Source: Moniliella sp. 'wahieum' (Eukaryota; Basidiomycota; Moniliellomycetes; Moniliellales; Moniliellaceae). Taken from it: a stretch of 64,000 nucleotides of DNA. This document shows positions 52,643-63,294 of this stretch, piece after piece. Position 1 is the first letter of the stretch. Each line of letters opens with the position of its first letter. Made by a program: the position numbers and the translations under genes. Location: contig RSEE01000059.1 of NCBI GenBank assembly GCA_003971905.1, positions 248,001 through 312,000 of the forward strand. Direction: 5' to 3'. Under the pieces are notes generated by a model. It saw nothing but the letters and a program-made list of their open reading frames with translations. It had not been told where the DNA came from and did not search any database.

Positions 52643-55600
52643 ATGCCCCGCCTCGCCCCCCTCCACCTCCGCCGCCGCCCCCGCGCCCCTCGCCCCCGTC
52701 CTCGCCGTCGTCCTCGCCCCGTCCTCGCCCCCGACCGCATCCGTCCGCACCCTGTCTGCTGCTCCTCATGCCCGCCCTCGCCCTCGGCCTTCCTCGGGCA
52801 AGATCATGCGTCGCACCCCCCCGCAGCTGCGCCTGCCGACCCCACATCCTCCGCCCTGCCCCCCACCCCATCACCCCCCGCCCGCGTCCTGGGCACCCCC
52901 CCACTCCAGCTGCCTTGGGCATGGAGCCCGCCCCGCGCACCCTCACCCCCACCTCTCGCCAGCCCCTCGACCCGCCCCTCTCCGACACCCCTCCGGCATG
53001 CTGACCAGCCACGGCACCCACCCCGACCCCAACCTGACCGGAAGAAGAAGAAAAGAAGAAAAAAAAAGAAACACATGCTCCGGACCCCTGCCGACGGTCT
53101 CCTCTCGCCTTCCGACACGGACGGCATCCAGGATGGTACCCCGACGCCATCCGCCGACACAAAGAAGCCTAGCAAGAAACCCCACAAGACCGTGCTCTTT
53201 GACCTTGTCTCCCATCCAACCAGTGCCGACGAAGCGGATGACTCTGACGCCCACAAGTCACACAAGAAAAAGAAGAAGAAAAAGAAGATGTCGGTTCCCA
53301 TTGCTGGCAACGCACATCTTGGCCCGCACACCATCCAGTCCATCGAGACAACCCGCCTCGATCCGCCTTCCTCTCACGCGCTTGCACCCCTGGGTACGTG
53401 CCCCGCGACCCTCACCTACTGTGCAGTCGCCATACTGACCTTTTTGATCCTCCCACTCAACGGACCAGCAGCTGCTCCTAGCCCCTTGCTGTCCCCCCTA
53501 CCCGCACAGAGAACACCTGCTCCCGCCCCACTTTCCCGCCCAGCACGCTTCCCTGGCGAGCCAAACCCCGTATCCGACCCTGAGCACGAACCCAAGTTGC
53601 AGTTTGGTCCGCGGGCAACCCGGCGCTCGTCGCGGTTGCTCGCCAAAGCCGAAGCGCGTCGGTCGATGGCAACGGGGGGGAATACGGAACTGCTGGGTCT
53701 GCCGTCCGATACGTTTTCTTGCCGCCGACGGCACTGGGCGGAGGGAAATCCAGTGGCCAGACCGCTCGTCCCCAGGCTCGGTTCTTGCAACGTGCCGAGC
53801 CAGCGTGGGCTGCCCCACCCCTCGGTGAAGACGAGAAAGGATGGGAGAGTACGACTGTACATGCCAATCCCAACCTGAATCCGAATCTGAATCCGAACCC
53901 GAGTCCGAGTCCGAGTCTGAATGCCAAGGCGACGGATACCCCTGCTGAAATGGGCAGTGTGTTGGACATTTCGTTCACCCCTGACCTGTCCCCCCGCATG
54001 CACCCAACACTTGCGTCCGAATCGGAGGAGGAGAGCGTGGTGAGCGTTGGAGAAGGGGAGACGACCCCTCCTCCCGCGCAACCGGTACATACACGTGGGT
54101 CGCGCTGGAGTGGCGAACGCCAAGCGACCTCATCCGACGATGAGGAGGCCCGCCACGACGGCCGGGCCTGGTCGGAGGAGGAGGAGAGGAAGAAGACGAA
54201 GAAAACGAAGGAGGAAGAAAAAGAAGATGAGGAGGAGGGAGAAGAAGAGAATGATGGCTCTGCTAGGGCAAACCGGTTCCACTTCTCCTCTCGCCCGTCG
54301 GTTGTGATGGAAGTATCTGAGCCAGCTACCAGTGTCACATCCAGCGGAGACCACCACCGCGCCCCTCCGCCCGCCCGGCCGCGGGCGTCGGCAGTGGACG
54401 TGCTGGCCGCAACGACGATTCCCATCTCTCCCATACTGTCCTCGCAAGATCTGAGCAGGGAGCGCACCGATCCATTTACCCGCACCGTATCGTACCCGTC
54501 GGCGCTAAGGATTCCCTCTGCTTCCCTCCTTCTCCTTCTCCTTCTCCTTCCCCTTCGCCCCCGCCCGCCAAGAATAAGTCCAAGACCAAGACCAAGACCA
54601 AGGCCATGACCCCGACCACACTGGAGACGTCCACGCCATCGCAGCCGTTGGACCCGGGCGAAAACATACGCAAGAGAGGACGTCAACGCTGCTGTTACGT
54701 CCGCCTGTGGTTCCTCGACCAACGCGTCACTCGACAGATGTGCCACGGACCATGGGTTCGTACCGCACCGAACGAGAAGAATGGCACGACGCCTCACGTC
54801 CACGGGAACGGTACGGGAGGGACCGCATGTCAGTGGCTCTATTTCCACCCAAGAAGGGCGAACGAAGCTTTTCGTTAGACTTGGACCGGGCAGCGTACCT
54901 GCGGTCTGGCGCGCCTTCCCTCGCCCGAAGACCGGGGCTGGACAAGTCCTACTCCGATCACGCCGTCCCCGCCTCGGGACCGGCACTGGTGCCCAAGAAA
55001 AAAGGTGAGGCACTTACTTCCCCCGTCGCGGTCGCTACGAATGTACCAGGCTACGGCGCACCGCACCCTTCCTCCGGCCAGCCGGTACCGACGCGCAAAC
55101 CGAGCCGATCCCAGCCCCGCACTGCGCCCCGTCCGTCCGAAGAAGACGTGCCACCGTCCCTGTTGTCACCCACCGCGCTGACCGTCCCGCTTTCTGCCAC
55201 CTCCACCGTGACTTCCCTGCCGCCGCTTCGGACCCCGAAGGGGGCCCAGGTCGCGGGTCCCGCACGAGACCGGCGGAGCTGGGTGCGTAGCCCGGTGCGC
55301 AGTCCGATGCGCAGTCCGCATGCCCAGACACTTTCGATCGACGAGGAGGACGAGGAAGCAGTGGCTATGCAGCGTGGCGAACTTCATTCGTGGGAAGAAG
55401 CGGTGGTACGACAAGCGCAGCACTTATCTGGCCGTGGCACGGGGCCTATTAATACGCCGATCCACACCGACACCAAGAAATCTGTGTCCCGATCTTCTTA
55501 CCTCGCGCCAGCGGCGCAGGTACAACGCCCTTCGATCGTCTGGGCCGACCAGCTTACCGCCCACCCTATCGTGCCTCGTACTCAGCCGTCCCCTCCCCCG

Positions 55601-57786
55601 GGCCAGAGGCCCCACTCACCATGGAGCAGCACGCGCGGATCGGTACAGGACGACCGATGGACCGCACCCACTTCGGCCGGGTCGCGCCGACGCAGCCACC
55701 TGGCCGCCCTGACCGAGCCAACGCCCGGCCCAGCGCTAGACTCGGACGCCGAACTGGCCCACCCAGGTGCCCACCCTCCTTCGCGCGCCCACCGTCGCGC
55801 GTCAGAGGACTTGGGCGCCAAGTCGGGCCGCGCGCGCGCGCGAGCGCGCGCGCAAGACCGACGACCTCGACCTCGACCTCGAGGTTAACCGTAACCTCGA
55901 TTTCCCGCCCCACCCGCGCTGCGCACGCGGTCGCAGCCTCGTATGCGCGACGAACTGACGGGGCGGCGCAGGTCCCCCAGCCGAGACTTCGTTGCCGCCC
56001 TGCCGTCCGGCATGGCACTCACGCTGGAGGGGGCAGAAAGCGCGGTAGCCAGCTTGGTTCGGTGCCCGCTGCCGAGGCTGAGCGGGACCTTCTCCCGCGC
56101 GAGGTGGATGGACGACGCGAGGCTCGAGATCATAGGAACAAGCTGCACGCGCCTAACCCGCCGAAGCAAATGCACACGCCTAACCCGCCCCCGCAGATGC
56201 CCAAGTGGAAGCTGCAGCAGATGGAAGAGGCATCTAAGCGTGCTGTCCCGCCCGCCGTGGGGGAGGAAGCAGGGGACGAGAAAGAGGTAAGACCGTCTCC
56301 GTCTCCGTCTCCGTTGGCGGTGACGTCGTCTCTGGTTCCCACTTCGTCAGCTTCGGCCTCCCTCCCGGCCTCGGCCTTGGCCTCGGCTCTGCCTGTGGGG
56401 CCGAAGGAGAAAGAGACAGACAAGGAGAAGGAGAAGGAGAAGGAGAAGGAGAAGGAGAAGGAGAAGGAAATGGGAAAGAAACCAAAGCACCGTCTTCTCC
56501 TAGCCTCGTTCCGCCACTCTCGCACGCTCAGTCCCAGCACCTCGTCCCTCGTCCCGCCCCTCCCGCATGACCTGCACATCGATACATCCGTACCCACCTT
56601 GACCAACCCGCCACACCCACACCCACACCCCTCAACCCTCCCGGCCCACCCATCCTTCCGACCTGCCCACGCCCACGTCCACCATCCCATCCACCCTCCC
56701 TTCCACCTTCCGTCCACGTTTCCGCCCACGCCCATAGCACCCAGCGGCGTGCTCTCACCCCCGCTGGATCCTACGTACGACGTTTGAGCTTCCTGGGCCC
56801 GCGCACCGCTCCCCCTCCCGTCCACGGTGTCCCCTCAGCTGGGCCCAGTAACAAGGAAGCAGGCCCGGCCGACCCGGGTCGCGGCGCAAGTGTCCGCCAT
56901 TTCTTCCGCTCCTTGGGCCGGGGGGCGGGAGACGGGACTCAGATCGAGCCCGTTACTCTGGCCTCTGCCGGTACAACTACCGCTGCTAGAACCGCGAGTA
57001 CCGGCACGGCGAGCGGGACTGCCACCACGGCCGCTCCTGCACTTGCAGGGCCTTCGCCCCCACCTTGACGCCCACACCCATACCCCACCCACACCCACCT
57101 CGCCCTCGCTTCCGTCTGCCCCTACCGTGCTGTGGGATGCGAACCGGGCGTGGCCGCTAGGCCAGCCGTTGGGCCGGGCCGGACCACCGAAGGTCCCGTA
57201 TCCCCTCGGGCTATGGGACTGCCACCTGCCCCGCCCCGTTCGCCCCGTTCGCCCCACACACCCCACTTGCCCCACATGCCCACTTGCCCATTCGCCCCCT
57301 CCGGCCAACCCGAAACCGACGAAACCAGCCAAACCAGCTAAGCCACCGGGCGAACGCAGTTCCCGCGCGACCATCTTATCCTCCATGCCCGTTGGGCCCT
57401 GGACCTTCCCTCTGCCAGAACGGGCGGGGAGGTACGGTTACAGCTCCAGCTTGTCGGTGCCAGGCCCCGCACCCGCACCCGGGCCGCCGGGACCGCCTGC
57501 GTCGTGGATGGCACCCTCTGCAGGTAGGCCGCTGGGCGCGCGTGAGGAGCGCAGGGTCAGCGTACCGTCCTACGCTGCAGGTCTGCCTCCCCCCCTCGGA
57601 CCCGCGGCGCCGGTGGTGGTATCGCCGGGGGCCGGGTCGGCGCATGGGTATGGGTATGGATTCGGCAGCCCGATTAGCCCGGTTCAGCGGCGCGGTTTAG
57701 TCCTTTGGGCGGCGTGTTGGACTAAAGGCCCACTGGACCAACACGACGGGGGAGAGGCGTGTGATCTGATCTTGTGTTTTTCTTGA
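52643..57786 (+). CDS. Very large low-complexity Pro/Ser/Arg-rich protein
   Basis: No family recognised. Over 5 kb the plus strand stays protein-like, in frames that hand over near 53830, 54580, 55870 and 56790, suggesting one protein of roughly 1,600 residues with base losses. Landmarks in order: a Lys-rich block (RKKKKRRKKKK); KTVLFDLVSHPTSADEADDS; a second Lys block; a probable intron 53394-53468 (GTACGT, branch TACTGAC, ACCAG); FGPRATRRSSRLLAKAEARR; an N-P-N-L-N-P-N repeat; an acidic Lys/Glu stretch near 54180; MSVALFPPKKGERSFSLDLD; RSWVRSPVRSPMRSPHAQTL; ELHSWEEAVVRQAQHLSGRG; a (KE)n run at 56406-56468; and a Pro/Gly-rich end (GYGYGFGSPISPVQRRG). Repeated RSP/SP sites suggest a phosphorylated, disordered, perhaps cytoskeletal or polarity protein, which is inference. 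Start and stop are provisional. Confidence 0.45.
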
Positions 57787-59004
57787 TCTTTCTCTTGATT
57801 TTTCCTCCTCTTCTCCTCCTTCGTCCCTCGCTGGCCTCACGTTTCGGTGCTTGGGCGGCAAGGAGAAGGGGGGTTGGATATTCCTTGTTTTCCTTCCAAC
57901 GGCCCCACTCGGTTGAGCTGGTACGTTTGGTTTGGTTCGGTTGGGTTGGGTTTTGGGCCGTGGGTTTTGGTTTACTGTTTTCCTTCGCTATCGTTCTCGC
58001 TCTTGCTCTCGTTGTCGTTGACGTTGATCCAACGTCCATCTGTATGGACCAAAGAGATACCTTTTTTTTGTTCGTTCTGCACTATCTGCTCTGCTCTCTG
58101 CTCTACTTTGCTCTGCTTTGCTCGCTGCTCTGCTCTCTGGTCTGTTTTGGCTTGGGTTTTGGTTTGTTTTGGTTGGGGGGGGATGATGCCCGCTGGCTTT
58201 GTACTTGCTGTAGACTCTCACTTCTCACCAGTATCCCATATCTCTGTCTCTCGTCCTTTTGGGTTCCGCACGTCCTTTGCTTCCCTACGTCCTTTGCTTC
58301 CTCACACCCGACGGTCAGGATGTTTGAACCTTGGATTGTGTCTTATCAGACTTGTAGTGTCCCCTCCTATATCCCCCGTTACGACTACCTACCTCCCTCA
58401 TCTCTCTCCTAACCTGAACCTGTACCCGCCCCCGCCCCTTGGTTCCCCCTCACAGATCTATCCACATAGCAGCAAAGTCCCCATTTTGCGCGCGGTGGTC
58501 TTGCCCTGGGCCGTAGGGTTGCCAAGCAAACAGCCGAGTGGTTACAGAGGAACTCTTATCGTCTTTAGGTCATCCCCGGTGGAGAGAAAGCGCAGAGGCC
58601 CAGAAGTACAATAACCGCGTTGCTACGCCCCTAGGCCCTCGCCCCTTTTCTTTCTTGTCCAGTCGCATTTTTCGGTCGCGAACATCGAGTGGGTTCATTC
58701 TGTTAGCCGAACTACGATATGGGATGCATCTGTGGACACGACAAGTGGTGGAAGGCGGTAATAAGGCCGAAAAGATATCGAAAAGAGGTATGGTACATGC
58801 ACGAGAGTAAAAAAGAAAACAGGGTGACAATGGCAAACCGCACAGACGAGAGAAGCTAGCTTGAACAGCTCGCACTTTCGACGAGGCGGAAGATGGCAAG
58901 AGAGGTAGAGTAGAGGGCATCAAAGCATACCGAGTCAAAGGAAACGAGTGACGAAGATCATTGATCAGGGAAACAAGGTGCACAGATTGTTCACACTGGA
59001 GAGA
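57787..59004. other. Intergenic between convergent genes
   Basis: It opens with a T/C-rich region and a CTCTGCT/TTTGCTCTGC repeat at 58083-58145. No gene is supported on either strand. Confidence 0.5.
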
Positions 59005-61018
59005 TTAGTGTCCAAATTCGAGGACCGACTTGCCAGCGCTCGTGTCGAGTTTGACAAGGGATTGATCGGTAACCTCTTGAGTGCCCGCACGGGTCAAGGT
59101 ACCGCTAACTTCCACCTTGCCCCCAACAGTTTTTTGGGATGGCTTCCATTTCCGAGACAAGTCCGACACTGCCGCGGGAGGGATAACCTTGGTTCCCTTG
59201 CGACCAGACACATCCACGTGCCCGACAAAGTGTTTGTCCAAGACCGCATACACGCCCCCAGCCTTGCTGCTGGCGTTGATTTGGACCGGGACCAAATCGG
59301 ACTGCGGGAGGAAAAGAAGGTTGACCGCGCCTGCCTTGGTCTGGGCTTGGACCGAGACCGTCTTTACAAACGTCTCCGAGGGACGGAATCCATAGAGCTG
59401 TGGCTTCTCCACTTCGATCGGCAAGGGCCCAATTTCGCCAGATCCGACTTGGAGGCTAATCGAATGGTTGGCATAGATCTTGCCGCTGCCATCGGCAGTG
59501 GCGTTGGGTGCGGAAAAGATGGAACCCGAGCCGGTGGTAATGTCCAAAGTGGTAGCTCGGATGTACGAGCCATGGTTCAACTCGACCCCTCCCGCTTGGG
59601 TGTGAATCGAAGCTTCGCGCCATACCTCGAGACCCATGCCAGGTCCGATCCGTACCGCGCCGGCTTGGGTGGAAAAGTCGAGCATGTGGGCATGCACATT
59701 GCCTCCGACCAAAATGTCACCCGAGCCAGTACGGACGGTGAACACGCCCGCCGTCTCCAGGGGCCGATCCAGGTCCCAGCCAACGGCCACCCGGCCGGAA
59801 CTCGTCTGAACGTTGAGCGCACCAAAGTGGGTGAGAGTGGATTGGTCCATGTGAATGTTTTCAAAGTGGCGCTTGGCCATCCCACCGTTCCGGTTCTCCC
59901 CCTGCTCGCCCTGGTTTTCGGGGGGCGAGAGGGAAGGGCCCAAGCCATCAAAAGAGCGCGACATGCATCGAGGTCGTCTTGACATCAAACATGGGGATGG
60001 GAACGTGTTTGGGAATGAGCACTGTCACGTCCCATTCGACCGCATGCTTGCCCGGGATCGGGCGCGTGTAGATGCCTACGCCTTGGTGGAAGGCGTTGGA
60101 GCCAAGCTTGACGACATTGGCTCCACGGAAGTATCGCTCCTTCATCTTGTCGTATTTGGCCTGGACAATGACCTTGATTTTGGCCTGCAGGTCTGCGGGA
60201 ACCCCGTGGTCCACCGGATCTTCAACAAAGCGGATGGTACCCTTGGCAGAGCCGCGCTTGTCTTCGGGGGGCAATTCGGTGGTGGGGAGGATCAACCAAG
60301 ACATAGAGGTGGTCCCCGGCGCCAAAGGAAGGGGGCACCGTCAGTTCAAACTCGCTCGAAGCCGTGCAGAAGAGGTACGAAGAAAAGCTGTTGGTAACCT
60401 TTTCCAGCCCACAGCCCTTCATTGTCCAATTGGCCGATTGGCGCACATGACCGTCCTCGGGGAACGGCTGAGGGAGCGTCTCATAGGGCTGGCGCCAGGG
60501 CCACAAGTAGGTTAGCTAGCTCGTTCGCGTGGCTCCCCAAGCAAGGGCGCAAAGCGCGTACATACCTCGATGTCTTCCCAGTTCCAAAAGCCGTCCTCGC
60601 CCTCGGTATCGCCAGTGAGGGCAGGGCCGGTAAAGATAAACAGAATCCACAGCCCCGTAAGGACAAGAAACACGTGACCCAAACGCGACTTGGGCCACAA
60701 ACGGCCAAGGCCGAGCTTGGTGCAACGCCACTTGTCGCTGATGGATTCACGAACACCTTCGGGGATGCATTGTGGGAGGGCGCCCAGGTGGTCCTGGAGG
60801 GTAGCCCAAGTGGAGCGGTGGTTGAGGTCGGCACGCATCACATCGTTGTACGAGGGCGGCAGGGGCGGATACTTGCCTTCCTCGTCGCCGGCGTCGGGGG
60901 CAGAGCGGGAGGAGCTAGCCTCCTGGCTGATGCTGAGGCGGTCGTCGGGGACCTCGACGCCCTCGACCATGAGGAGAGGCACGCGCACCTCATCGGCCGG
61001 CCGGATGGAGGAGGACAT
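59005..61018 (-). CDS. Single-pass membrane protein with PPSY motif and DUF4097-like repeats
   Basis: From ATG 61018 an acidic cytosolic segment contains YPPLPPSYNDVMRADL, a PPxY site of the kind bound by Nedd4/Rsp5 WW domains. A membrane span follows (GHVFLVLTGLWILFIFTG). The intron 60489-60565 (GTATGT...GCGCCAG) joins EDIE to PYETLPQPFPEDGHVRQSAN. The lumenal or extracellular part has repeated short beta-strand units of the DUF4097/putative-adhesin type: FGALNVQTSSGRVAVGWDLD, VFTVRTGSGDILVGGNVHAH, TLDITTGSGSIFSAPNATA and SLQVGSGEIGP, then GKVEVSGTLTRAGTQEVTD, stop at 59005. Frame breaks lie near 60315 and near 59965. The fold assignment rests on the strand-turn pattern with TGSG/SGSG turns; a function is not known. 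Confidence 0.66.
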
Positions 61019-61537
61019 GGTGTGGGTGATGGGGTGATGGGGTGGTGGGGTGGTGGGGTGGTGGGGCGGGGCGGCGGGGGGACGCAAGAGGCGGCTGCCT
61101 GAAGGCCTGAAGTGGCCAGGGATCGACGCACCGCACAACCCTAGCGCGCGTTTGACGTGGCAGGGTTAGTAGCCGCGCGCCCCAAAATGGGGTGAGTGTG
61201 GGTGGGTGAGTGCTGGGTACCGGTGAGTACTGAGTATGTATACGAGTGGAGCGCGTCAGCAGCTCAGCCCAGCCCCGGTCTTCCGCCACCCCCAGCGGCC
61301 CGACTACCGCCTGCGCGGCTGGGGCGGCCAGGGCCAGCCATGCCCCGTGTCCGCCCTGAACTGGGCGCATCATCGCACGATTCTGCCCCCACGACGCCCC
61401 GACAACATCATCCAGCTATGTCAAAATGACTGATCGTCAGGCCTCAGGCCAGCCTCAGGCGCCGGTCCATCTGTTCCATCCAACCCACGCAACGCCGCCG
61501 TGCCTCTCGAGTCGCCTTCTCTGGCGGGCACGCTGCG
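61019..61537. other. Intergenic with GGGGTGGT repeat
   Basis: A run of GGGGTGGTG units at 61029-61067 lies just upstream of the preceding gene's start, followed by about 470 bases with nothing recognisable. Confidence 0.5.
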
Positions 61538-63294
61538 TCAAGCACTCGTCGCCTCGACCAATTTCGCAACCCCCGACGCCAGCTTGTCCAGATCCTCCGC
61601 CGAGTTGCACTCGGCATAGACCCGCACACAGTCTTCCGTCCCCGACGGCCGCACAAACGAGCGTGCACCCGGAATGGTAGCCACCAGCGCGTCAATCTGC
61701 GCCTGCAGGCCCGGGGCGAAGTCAGCTTGCGCTCGGCGTCGGTCGTCTTGAAGACAAAGCGGTCCTTGACATTGACCTTGAGCAGCTTGTTGGGCAGGTC
61801 GGTGTAAGACGCATCCCACTCCTTAGTCCCCCATTGCTTGGCCCGCAGCACATACTCGACCAGAAGCATGTCGCTCACCGCATCGCCAACAGTCTGGTTG
61901 ATCACGTCCACCAAGCCCGCCAGTTCTTCAAGAGCATGTCTGGGCCTGCTCGGTCGCCTTGGCCAGCGCGTCCTTGATCCGCTGTTGAGCGGCAGGGGAA
62001 AAGAGAACAGTGCCATGACCGTTGGCCTCAAAGTACACCCCACATCGTAGTGTTCGGCGGCATGGTGGAGGTGCTTGACGCCAGTCGGGGTGCAGGTGAT
62101 GGGCACCCGCTGCGCCAGGTACTTGTTGAGCTGCCGTTGGCATAGGCCGTCTGAACACAGCCCACCTCGATGGCTACCCCGGCCTTTTGGCAAGATCAGA
62201 AATGTAATCGGCTGCCAGGGAAGCAATCTTATCGCCGTCCAGCAACCGGAAGGAGGTCTTGTCTTGGGGCGGGCCAGCACAGTAAAAGTACACAATCCGG
62301 TCGGCATCGCCATCGTACGCGGCCAAGCGGTCGTACGGCTTGATTCCGAGCGAAGCGTCCTCAAATCCCACGGGCAAGCTCTGGTGCGTCTTGACATAGT
62401 CGCCCCGCTCCCGTTGTTGAGCACGCCAGGAGTGGTAATGTCGGTGCGGAGGATGCGAACGGACAAGTTGGAGGAAGGGATGTGCTCTGTCAACTTCTTC
62501 AATGACACAGCACCCACACCATTGGCACAGTCGACGGTCAGAGGCGAAATCTCTGGCTTGCCCTCAACCAGGGTGTTGTAGGCATGGCTCAGCTTCTGGT
62601 AGTACCCCTCGAGCGTGGGCTCGCCATACGCCGGGGGGTACCGGCAGTGTTGTTGGCCAAGACAAGGTAGTGCAGTTGGGGGGTGGTGACCAGGCCAGCA
62701 TCAATGATCTTGGCACCAAGGGAGGCCAGACCATCCTTGACCGCCGTGGCCAATGGTACAGAGCTAGGGCGAGTGTCGTAGCCCACCACTACCGTCGCAG
62801 GCGTGGCCAGATCAATCTTGAATTCGAACACAAGTTTGTCCAGCACGCCAATCAGCTCCTCGGGGGAACTGGCATTGGCGAGCGACGAGCAAAACGGTTC
62901 CCACGGAGCCTCGAGCATCTCGCCCCGCGCATCGACGGCCTTGATGCCATTGTCCTGCCAAGCCAAACACGGGTCAGCACCGTTCCCACCAAGGGGAACG
63001 CAGGGGGGGGGTGACGCGACGTACCTCTTCGGGGTTGGCTAGCGGTGACCATGAGGCCAGTATACTTGCCTCCAAGCGCCTTGCTGCGGAGGGCACCAAT
63101 AAGGCCCATGCGGAAGCAGACGCCATCGAGGACGTTGGCCTGGCACAGGCGTCAGCTGGGCTGGTGGGGGGGGGGCGGGGGCGGAGGGGGACGTACTTGG
63201 TCCGGAGACCGGCGGTGCCATAGGTGAACTTGACGCCGGCGGGGGTGGGGTGCTTGGCGGAGGCAGCGAGGATGGCGTCCGAGGGCAGCGACAT
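61538..63294 (-). CDS. PCM1: Phosphoacetylglucosamine mutase (Pcm1/AGM1)
   Basis: Converts GlcNAc-6-P to GlcNAc-1-P for UDP-GlcNAc and so for chitin, GPI anchors and N-glycans. Exon 1 from ATG 63294 gives KFTYGTAGLRTK; after an intron ending near 63140 come ANVLDGVCFRMGLIGALRSK and GKYTGLMVTAS; intron 62955-63024 leads to DNGIKAVDARGEMLEAPWEP. The metal loop is intact (AAYDGDADRIVYFY), as are the sugar loop FEANGHGTVLFS and the phosphate loop RSFVRPSGTEDCVRVYAE, ending VEATSA. The catalytic-serine loop, expected as TASHNP, reads TASQPR because of a two-base shortfall at 63031-63040. Further frame breaks lie near 62640, 62410, 62180, 61930 and 61720. The high indel density in an essential gene argues for sequence error rather than a pseudogene. 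Confidence 0.95.

Noticed and set aside
52590..53343. Minus-strand Gly-rich frames opposite the large plus-strand gene
   Set aside because: Glycine and phenylalanine runs are antisense to the Pro and Lys runs of the plus-strand gene; no independent start context.
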